A stretch of 64,000 nucleotides of DNA. Origin: Plazaster borealis. Lineage: Eukaryota; Echinodermata; Asteroidea; Forcipulatida; Labidiasteridae. The stretch covers positions 25,839,063 to 25,903,062 of the forward strand of contig CM037472.1 of assembly GCA_021014325.1 (NCBI GenBank). The letters are read 5' to 3'. Shown here one piece after another: positions 1 to 10,800 of the stretch. Both the position numbers and the translations under genes were made by a program. Each line of letters opens with the position of its first letter. Within the stretch, counting starts at the first letter, position 1. The notes beneath the pieces are model-generated. The model saw only the letters and a program-made list of their open reading frames with translations, was not told where the DNA came from and did not search any database.

Positions 1-211
1 GTCCATCCCAGGCAGTTTTGTCCTAGCCTATCCTTAACAACCCATACCTTCCTCCATCTTTACCCAGACCTCCCTTCATCTCTTGCCTCCTCTTTCTACT
101 AGCCACATCAGGGGTCGAAATTAAATTAAATTGCCACTAGCCAGCAGGGACAGTGAAAACAAAAAGTTACTGGCCCGCTAGAAATGTTGGTGGCCCAAAA
201 TCATTTTGTAA

Positions 212-470
212 TTAAAGGTATCGTACACGTTGGAAACCACTCCCTCTGAAGTAACGGTTTTTTTGAAAGAGGTATATATTTCTCACTAAAATAATAAAAA
301 CTTGCAAGAATTTTTTTCCTATCTCTGAAAGCACACGAATTTGTACAACAAGGGTTTTTTCTTTCATCATTTTCTGCAACTTCGATGACCATTTGAGCCC
401 AAATTTTCACAGGCTTGTTATGTTATGCATAAGTTAGTACACCAGTGTGAGACACTGGTCTTTGATGACT
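212..470. mobile_element. TTAA element, family A, truncated
   Basis: Starts TTAAAGGTATCGTACACG and shares the family body (GAGCCCAAATTTTCACAGG near 400) but loses the far inverted end. Confidence 0.7.
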
Positions 471-1396
471 ATTTGTGATAATCGTAACCTCCTCCCCGTC
501 GGTCGGGAGAGTTACGATTATCTATCGCAATCATTAGGGGCCTTTAAAAAAAAAAACAAACAAAAAAAACTAAACAAAAAAGAAACAAATCTTACATTAT
601 ACAATTATAAAATAATCCTTCATTCTCATTCAGTATTCAAATTGTAATTTTTGTAAAATAAAAAAAGTCTACACGCACGTTGCGATTTTGATTAAGTAAA
701 CAAGCTAACAATCCAAGGAACATGCTCATCACACCACTGCACCATGCTGCCGCACGAAATGTGCGTGCATACCAGCTCCACAGTGCTGTATGCTGTTGGT
801 TGCCGCTGTGATTTGATTTTGTTTTTTTTTTTTTTTTTTTTCTTTTTCCATCGCATGAGCAGTTTCGTCTCAGTCTTTCAAGGTTTGTAACTATCGCATT
901 TCATCTATCTGCATATACTATCTCTTATGCCTTATTGTTCATCATCGCAAACGCCCTCTATATATTTCTAGCAAACACCTGTAAGCAAGCGCAGACAAAC
1001 TGAAACGGTAACTTTCTCGCTGGAAGTGCGAGCGCAGTGTGCTTATCGTACATCAGGATCGCAAAAGAAAATGTCGTCTGTAAAACTTTCGACTTTTTTC
1101 TGAATTTTCACGCGTAGCAGCGCAGATCAGCATCGCAGCCGCGGTGATATTTTGATTTTTATTTTTTCCCGTTTGTCACTGTCCCACCGGTTTGGTCCTG
1201 GTGTTTCGGTCTTTTCACTTTTTTTCACTGGTCAGAGGCTTCCACTTGCCACGTGACATTGACCCCTTGCACAGGCCGCCATCGCTGAGGTCAAACAATG
1301 AGAACACACTAATCTCAGGAAATGATGTGTCTTCCTTTGACCTTAGTGGGCGGTACTGGTTGAGATTGTGATGTCATAAGTAATGAGTCTACAACA

Positions 1397-1786
1397 TTAA
1401 AGGGTCTGTATACGTTTGGTAATTACTCATAAAATGAATGGCAATAACAACTTACTTGGTAAGAAGTACAGCAGCTTCTGATAGTATAAAGCATTCTGAG
1501 AAACATTTCCCTTTGAAGTAATGTGGTTATGGAAAAAGATATCAGTTTTTATCCAAACAAATTAAAATCTGAGAAGCGTTTCTACGTTTCTCAGATTGTG
1601 TATTCAATTGCAGATTATTCTTCCTGCGTAAACATAACTGCTCCAAATTTTCGGCCAATATCTCAAAAACGCTACCACCTTTTGAAATGAAATTTTCACA
1701 GGTTAGTTTTATGGTATATATCTACAACTATATAGGATTGAAACAAAAAGTGGGTTCCAGTTACCAAATGTATACAATCCCTTTAA
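1397..1786. mobile_element. TTAA element, family C
   Basis: Bounded by TTAA at 1397 and 1783 with inverted ends AGGGTCTGTATACGTTTGG and CCAAATGTATACAATCCCT. No coding capacity. Confidence 0.75.
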
Positions 1787-1827
1787 AGGTAAACTATTGA
1801 ACCTTCCCTGAGGTCAATGTTTCTTAC

Positions 1828-4800
1828 CTGATAACACCAGATAAGTCGGGTGAGTCCACGATGTGCCGATGACCATAGCCGTCATATCCAAAGGAGTGAA
1901 ATGTCACCGGTGGTAGAGATTTCTCACGATTCTCAACGCTGAACTCAAACAGCTGAGGAAGGAATTCAAATGGCACAAAATATGACTTGTGAACCTGAAT
2001 AGGCATTGGCTCTTCTGTTGGCCAACTCCACCAGGGCCCAATTTCACAAAGCTGTTTAGCAGAAAATTCTTCTCAGCAAATTTCTTTTGGCTTTGGCTAA
2101 CTATGAGTACACTAAAACTGTTTGGGGTCTTAACATATTGGATCTGTCGATTCTTGAATGCTTTATAAGATGGTCATAACAAATATATATATATCTATAA
2201 AAAGTTGTAGGAATGCAGCTAGAGGAAAATATATTTATGCTTTTGTTTAATTGTCTACTGTCAAGGACTTACTCGTTTGCCTAACTTGTATGGAACGACA
2301 AAATCGTCTTCAGCGTGAAGTATTAGAACCGGACAGTTGACTTCTTTAAGGCTGGAATATAAGAACACAATTTATACATTTTAAGGCTGGAATATAAAAA
2401 CACAATATACACAAATATGAAATAATCTGATCAACTGTGCATTATTGATAATAATAATAATACACAACATTTATTAGGCGCTTAATACGAATGTTTCTAA
2501 GTGCACCATTGTCTGACTACAAATTTTTTTCCTGCAAGGTATGTGGAGCTACGTTTGAAGTATGAGGCCTATTCATTTATAGCACCATGCAATGGTTTAC
2601 AAGGTGCTGTGGCGCAATATTACTGCGGATCAGACCAGGAACACCGGGTCGAACCCCTTCTCTTTATGATAAGTGCACTGGGTTCTTTTACATGCATTAC
2701 ACAACACACGGGACCAACGGCTTTACGTCCAATCCGATGGACGAAGCAATAATGGTTAAGTGTCTTGCTTAAGGACACAAGTGTCATGACTGGGACTCGA
2801 ACCCATACTCTGCTGAACAGAAACACCAAAGCTTGAGTCCGGTGCTCTTATCCGCTCGGCTAAGACACGCCATTGATTAACCCTGCAGTGTTTGGACTGT
2901 GTACTGACAGGGACAATTAATTAATCAACTTACTTTTCTTGAGAATCAAACATAGCTTCTTCTTGCTCATATGCTTTGCTAATTAGGGATAAGGAACCAG
3001 GTAGAATCCACCAGGGCTGGAAATAAATCCACAAGAACAAACAGTTAATGTCAAATAAGAAATACTGTTTGGCTTTAGTTTTGTAATAATCAAACTTTAA
3101 AAAGTGGTTAAGCATCAGTAAATACCTCAAGCTTAAAATTAGTAAGTTTTAGAAGCTCACTTAGACGCCATCTTTACGGGCAACTTGGGTGTTGGCTTTG
3201 GGCCGCGTCAAGCATTCCAATTTTTCTATGCAGCCTTGTGGTTCATCGACCAATCATGCAAGGAGGATATTGATAAAACTATTTGTGTGCTGCATGCGGT
3301 CATTACACAACGCTTATTATTTACTTGCCCGTAAAGATGGCCGACTTTACACTGTGTGAAAGTCAAGTGGGAGCTATCAATGGGAGACTTTGGAACGCTA
3401 GGTGGCAGCAGACTTACCAGGTAAATTTCCATTGTTTATGTAGTTCTGAGCATGCTCACAATACCGAAAACGATGGATTTACCTGATAAGTCTGCTGCCA
3501 CCTGGGGTCCCAAAAGTCCCCCATTAAGACTCCAATTGAAGATGTTTGATTGGGTACTGCCCCTACCTTGCATTTGATCAAGTGTAACATCTACAGGTTT
3601 TAACATGGAGTGATCTTATGATGTTGGAATGCTTTCATTTGAGAAAGGATCATGATGGACATACCCCATATTAAACTCTCTTATAAAGAGCACTGTTACA
3701 AAGAGGTTCTGCTTATATGAAGAGTACATTCTGAAGTCCCGACTCTCATTTCTGCTTTGTTTGTCTGTCCTCTTAAAACATTGTTCCTGTTTATAAAGAG
3801 GTAAGTTGGCATTCCCAGCGATCTTGTTTATAATATGATTGATGGATTGATTGATAACGAGAGTCGATTGTATTTTTAAATGAAAATGTGCCTTTCTTAC
3901 CATTGTGAACAAATGATTCCTCATAGCGTCTTGCATGCTGTTATAAGGAGCTTCTAAAATCAACCCTTCGGGACATGATCCTACAAAACAAAACAACAAC
4001 AAATTGATAAATAAAACAATGAAAGTATTATCATTCACATGGATGGAACTTCCCATTATCATCATTTTCATGAATTCCAGAAAGGAATCTGGGATCCTCC
4101 AAGCAGGCAAAATGTCACTTAGTTAAACGGTTTTTCACTGTCAGCTGTACAATAAATCAATAGTAGTTCAGTACAGAAAACAACACTTAGTGTAGGTCGC
4201 AATGTGATGGTAGTCAAAGCCTTGGACTGGAGCCTATCATTTTGTGCTTGCCAAGCCCTGCCGTCCTACTACTTTGACCAATGAGGATTGTGAATGTTAT
4301 AAACACGAAGGAATCTTACCTGATTTACATAGGTTTTTCACCATTGCACTTCCAATTCTAAAAAATCAACAAAAGATTCAAGTTCATTGAGTATAGATGT
4401 TATGACAATTGCCAGAATTATTAGATGTTGGAAGACCTAAGCCAAAGCTCAGAGTACCAGCATACCAATATTACCCCAAGCCCCAGTACCAAGATGGGTA
4501 CATACCCAACTTCCTACTGACATGTTTTTACCCATACCCAACCCTCTTTGATTCTTCTATATCAAAATGTAGAGAAGTTTCTTTACCTTTTGCCATACAA
4601 TGGTCTATATCTATCTTCTATAGTCAGTCCAGCTCCTATCATCGGCCATTTACTTAATAGCCCTGATAGTCTAGACATATTTCTCTTATTGCATCTTAGC
4701 CTGTATTTTTGCTTTGCATTACCTGGATGTCTTGTCTCCTTGTTCATAGTTTGTCTGTCTAAGCAGTCTTCTACAAGCCTGGGCTTAATCTGACAGCCTC

Positions 4801-7800
4801 ATACTCTCTTTTATCTTGGTATAAATAGATCAACTCTTTCACCGATCTTCTGTGCTTATTATTTTAAATAAATATATATTTATTATATTCTGTTTATTAT
4901 TATTAAATTATTATTATATTTATTATTCTGTATATATGTTATATTTTGAGAAGAGTAGTATGAAATCAATGTTGACTTGAATTGAATTGAAAATGGGTTC
5001 TTCACCCAGTTCTTCCCATGAAATGACATGATCCTAGTTGGGTTTCTTAACTCTTTCCAAGTGATTTAACCAATATTTGCATAAAGAGAAATTACCCTAC
5101 CCTCATCCCATGGCATGACTAACAGCATACTACGTGTAGATGGGTTTCTTACCCACTTCCCAATGACTTTCCTCATTCACAGATGGGTTTTTTAAACATA
5201 CATGTTGGCGAATCCTTACCCTCTTCCAAAAGACAGGTCTATACCTACATAGATGATGGGTCCTTACCAAATTCTGATAGATAGAGTGGCCCCATACATA
5301 GATGGTTTTCTTACCCACTTCCCACAGAGTGGCCCCATACCTAAATGGTTTTCTTACCCACTTCCCATAGAGTGGCCCCATACATAGATGGTTTTCTTAC
5401 CCACTTCCCACAGAGTGGCCCCATACCTAGATGGTTTTCTTACCCACTTCCCACAGAGTGGCCCCATACCTAGATGGTTTTCTTACCCACTTCCCACAGA
5501 GTGGCCCCACACCTAGATGGTTTTCTTACCCACTTCCCACAGAGTGGCCCCATACCTAGATGGTTTTCTTACCCACTTCCCATAGAGTGGCCCCATACCT
5601 AAATGGTTTTCTTACCCACTTCCCACAGAGTGGCCCCATACATAGATGATTTTCTTACCCACTTCCCATAGAGTGGCCCCATACATAGACGGGTGCGTGA
5701 TTACTCCTCTCTTTAGCCCATTTATATGCAGACTCTGCATCTCCTACAACACCTTCTGCTGACGGCCATCCACTTGAATCTCCAAAACCTTCAAGTAAAT
5801 GGAGGGAAATTAAATTGGTTTAATTAAAAAGAACATTGTGGCCCAAAGGTGATCCCTCTGCTACCGTTTTCAAGGTTGTGTTAAAAACTTCGATGTGATC
5901 CCTGGCTTCTGACTGCCCCCCCCCCCCCCCGAACAAAGATTGACAAAAAAGGGAGACCGCCAACATTAAGGTTAGATAGCTCAGTTGGTAGAGCGCTGGC
6001 ATGTTAATTCGGAGGTCTCATGTTCAAGTCCCGCTCTAGTAAATCTTTCTTTGCTCAACCCAAAATTAATAGAAAAAAGGGTAATATAAGGGGACACCAG
6101 ATTCACAATGGTCGCACAATGTGAATACAACACAACACAAGCTCTCAACATTCATTCTCCCAAAAAAGGGCGACACAAAATCAATAGTTTTACAATAATT
6201 TAAAGCTATTTCATAACCTAAAACTTTCATGTAGATCTCAAAATGAGTTGCAGACATACACCAGAAATTGTGTATGGGCATTACCTAAGCATTGAGTTAC
6301 AGCTAAACATCTCCATACCATCTCTGAGTTATTCACAGCACTATGTAGGACTCTTTCTCTGTGCTGTACACACATACAGAGTCCTAGATATGAGGGTCCG
6401 TTTCCGGGGCGGAACATTTTCAGAGCTTCATAATTCAAATCTTACCTGTAATGAGCTACTAATCTCACCAGCCATGGAATGTTAATCCAGTGGGATTAGT
6501 AGCTTCCTTCAGACAGTCAGATAAGATTTGAATTAAGGAGCTCTGAAAATTTTCTGCCTGAGTAATGGACCCTCATATCAAGGACATCACGGTAGTATTA
6601 ATATGAAAGTGAAAGACCTCCACGGCTAAGTTACCCACTGCTTACTACCTGTTTCAAACTTTTCTTTCATTTAATTTATTCTGGTTATTCAGAAAAGCGA
6701 ACTTAATCACTATACTAGCCAAGAACCCAATGGAGAGAAGACAAAGATGGAAGTTTCAGTTTTAGATGTAAGAGGAAAATCCAAGAGAATTATTCCAGAG
6801 AAAAACCCACGCAGTCCGGTAGGGACTGAAAACCCAATACCTAAAGTGCCCCCCGGTGTGATACAAACTGGGGTCCTAGAAGTTGAAGGCGAGAAAAGTT
6901 ACCACTATGCCAACCCGACCACCCCTGTCTCTCATCACTGGGACACTCAGTGGTCTAGCAGTTAACGCAACTACTCTAGATTGTGCGGGTGTCGTGAGGT
7001 CAAATTCCACCCAAGTAGCGTGTGGAATTTCTGTTCTTTCAGGACTCAGAAAGCACTTAGTATACCATGTTTATCGGCATTAAGCGTAAAACCAAAATAA
7101 TATTCTTGATCCCCGATGCAATTATCACATCAATTAAAATGTATCTAAACAGCTGGGAATTTTACTCCCGATCCTATGAAATAGTTCTTACTCTATTGAT
7201 TACCCACGTCTTCTTTAAAGTTACTTAATCTTTGAAACTACTCCATCTGAATGCTTCAACAACTAAATTGTACACATGAGGAATGTCAACTCTTACCTCT
7301 ATAATCTGGAGCTATTACATGAAAGTCCATTCCAGCTAGCAGTTTGTACAATAGTAAGCGGTGGGATGCAGCCCTGTCAAATAATCATTCAATCAAAACA
7401 CAAATTCATAAATCAACTTTGTGGTTTATCCCATACAACACCGGTGTTTCATTGGAATCAAGTTCAAAGACAATACATACATGGCTCAGCTCCTAAATCT
7501 ATGCAAAATCCTCAAAATCCATATGAACAAATCACTTGATTTTGATGGAATCAAGAATGCATAGCCACACAAACCATCCATGCTTGGCATGAGGCCAGGA
7601 ACAGACCCCGTGGGTAGGCCGCCATCACCAAGGTCAAACAATGGACAGGTGCACGTGTGCACGTGTGTACATTTCTTGGTCAATGATAGGCCTTCCTTTG
7701 ACCTCAGTGAGGGCGCTGTTTGAGCTAATGATGTCATATGCAAGATGTCTATACAATTTGCATTTGTTCAGTTTTTTATTGATTCTCCTTCTTATCTTAA

Positions 7801-10800
7801 AGAAAAAAGAAATACTGAAGAGGAATTCATCCGAATGTTGCTTTGGCACTATCCTTTGTACCAATTATTTACCTTGTTCCTGCATTTCCATGGAGGTAGA
7901 TAATAACTGGTTTACCATCACTGAGTGCCGAGTCAAACTGGTGATCTTGTTCGATACTGCTACCTATCTGTGATGACCGTGGTAGTATTTGCCTAGAAGA
8001 CAATGAGTATAGTAAAGATATTGAAATTTTCTACTTTGGGGGCAGGGAGTACTTGAAACAGATCTATCAAAAGCACTAGAAAAAACCCCTGATTTCAATG
8101 TTTATTCAGCATGAATGCTTTCTTCTACTTCTATTTTGTACTCCGCAGAGTCCCCAAAGCAAAACATAACACCAAGAGGAGTACTTATAGTCAAGTGTCT
8201 TGCTCAAGGACACAAGTGCCAAGATTGAGATTTGAACCCACATTGTTGTAACTCAGCCACCAGAACCAAGGTAGTTACTAGAATCCCCCCCCCCCAAAAA
8301 AAATATAAAAATCCACTAAGCGAAAGCAGAAGTCCCCCAGTTTCCTTATCTACCATTTGTCCACTCTGCGTTAATAGATTAACAGCAGAGGCCAAAGTTC
8401 TTGTCAGAATTACGTAGTCTTCTGGTTTTCCCAATCTATTCCTTGGCATGCATGTACATGTAAAGACAGCACTGACTATAGAGCAAGGACAGAGGCTCTA
8501 TGCACTGACAAGTTCTTACAAGAACAATTCTACCCAGCAGAGTAGGTATTATCACATTGTGTTAGCGCAAAACCAAAGAATGCATCTATCTTGATTCAAA
8601 AAATTGTAATCTCTTTTAAGGCTATTGTTTAACTTGAAATAAAAAATCAGATAGGACCTAGGTGAGCTGTACCCGAGGTAGCAGATTTTCTCACATGTCC
8701 TATCTTATCTTTTATTTCAACCTCCTCATAGCGTTGACATTTATTCTTACCACAATCCCAACTGGATGTCATCATCTGGGGGCAGGGTACCAATGCGAAC
8801 ATTCCTGGTACCAGACATATTGTGTGTCTCTGGATTCTCAAAGTCATTATAAAGGGGGCTTTTGACTATAATAAAAAATAAAATAAAAACATAAAGAGTA
8901 AATTCACAGATAAACTAAAGAGATTGTTATTTATATTTTATTAAATAAACTGTTCATTAGGGTGATAGGCCTAGTTGTTTTTAGAAAGACAATAAATATC
9001 TTATGAGCCCTTCTTTGGCATGTCATCTATTTTTGATCTGAAAGACTACAATGATAGCAAAGATTAGATTAAAATTATCAAATGCATTAAAAGGCTCAGC
9101 AGTTTTGCCAACATTGCTAAATGCTTTTACCTTATCTTCTTACATGTACAGTCCACACGCTACATGTATGTATGCTGCACAGTGCAGATAAAATTGTACA
9201 AGCATACCTTAATCAACAAGCAAACCATCAACATTGTAGAATTGGTTCATTGAAACATTTGCAGTAAAAAAGTATTGCATGTGCATCAAAATTTGATACT
9301 TCACCATGCACAAGTGAAGTAAACTTGGGAAGTAATTACATACAGTTACATGTGCATAGGCTATGGGCCCTCTGGAGTCTTTTACACAAATTTAACATTT
9401 GACCCCACAAAGTTTGTCTTTGTTCAACTTGGACCCCCTAAAAGGAATTCTTTAGAAAAGGGAATCAATAGTAGAACCCCACAACCCTGATCCTTATTAG
9501 GTTCAGTGTGTTTGTGTGTGCACATGTCAGTAACAGTTCTAGTTAGGCCATAATGGGCTTGTAAAGAATATTTGATGTGTTTGTACATTGTAGGCCTATT
9601 GATAAGCTGTAAACAAAACTTACTGTTCACTGAGTTTAGCACAGAGTCTCGTTACATAATAGTGTACGTCCAAAAGACTAAAACATTCTCTGAAAAACAT
9701 GCACGTTAGGTTTGGCTCTAGCCAAGTATTGTACATTGGGATTTAATGTGATGTTCAACAGTGAGCAAGTTTCTAGTCGAGTTAAGCGCACAGACTAGGG
9801 TTATCACCTTGTATCCATAGTCATCAATTTGACCAAGGCTAGATGGACTGCATGGACAGATTAATCATGCACAACTTGACCATAGGCAGGAAATGAAGGG
9901 TCCTGAAGGGTTTGAAGGGTCAAGATACAAGCACGTACCCGATATAAAAAAATACCTAAAAAAGTAAGTTCGCAGTAGAATCACGAGGACATTTCTTCAA
10001 TATAATAACATGTGTTGGTGCTGAAAAGAGCACTTAACAATTTAAAAATAAAGTTCTACTGACTTTAGTAAATAAGCTAAAACGTAGGTAGCAAGAGACC
10101 AGGCCCTTACAATATGTATGGCATTACAGCACTTCATACGTATATTGAGTAAGGGTACTGTGGAAAGTAATGGAGGAATTTAAACTCACCTAGACTTAGA
10201 TAGAGAAATTGCTTGGCTATGAAGGGAAGCTGTGATGCAAAAGCTGGTATCAGAAGGTAGATGCACAAGATAAATGTCATCTTCTTGTAGACACTGTTCC
10301 ATGATGACGTATTTGACCTTAAAGAGAGACAAATTTATTTGTAACGATGAAACAAAATCATTACAGAAGTGGATCTGTGACCACTTTGTAACTGACCCAT
10401 TAAAAACACAAGTAGAACTTTCACTTAGACACAGTACAACCAGTTACTATACAACTTTAGAAGCTAAACACATACAAGAAATGTGTGAGTGCAAGTCTTT
10501 ATTATAAATGTTGGGACCTGTTTAAACTTCAAACTTAAAGCTGTATGCTGTAACCCAAGGGTCAGTCAGTAAAGTTGGCAACTGTGCACTTCAACTTCTT
10601 ACTAGTTGGCATCAATATAGAAAACAACAACAACAACAACAACAATTTAAAAATAAATTTAACCAGTCATCAATTAATAAATTTTCCAAAAAAGCTTCAA
10701 CTTTGTTTTTTATGTGAACAGTGTACTTGTAAAACTAACATTACACTTTTCACTTACAGCGTGTACATTATTTCTCTTCAATCAAAAGCCGTGTTGCTTT

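Larger units (their letters stand above)
1..1827. other. downstream region of the ABHD12-like gene; terminal exon not found
   Basis: Exon 11 ends in a proper donor (GTAAGA at 1822-1827) in phase 2, so at least one more exon is expected. I could not recognise a short terminal exon with an acceptor in phase and a stop in this stretch. It holds a truncated TTAA element (212-470), a T-rich tract around 820-842, a GTCA-rich repeat at about 1250-1392 shared with 7590-7751, and a TTAA element at 1397-1786. The last exon may lie left of the window. Confidence 0.6.

Noticed and set aside
1930..2006. longer exon 11 starting at the in-frame ATG near 2004
   Set aside because: The pyrimidine-rich acceptor at 1953-1954 joins exon 10 in phase 0 and aligns with the family (LGKR|LFEF); upstream residues would be an insertion.
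3616..4110. 164-aa minus-strand open frame
   Set aside because: Shadow of ABHD12-like exon 8 (3901-3980) read into both introns; only the 80-nt exon fits the family and the phase.
5130..5381. 83-aa minus-strand open frame with repeated GKWVRKP/WEVGKK
   Set aside because: It only reads through the 43-bp minisatellite; no start context or family similarity.
5283..5702. CRISPR-like appearance of regularly spaced repeats
   Set aside because: Units are contiguous with no unique spacers, and the genome is clearly animal.
5971..6041. possible genuine tRNA gene
   Set aside because: The same tRNA-like segment recurs at least six times with a shared flanking body and decayed stems, so it is a SINE head.
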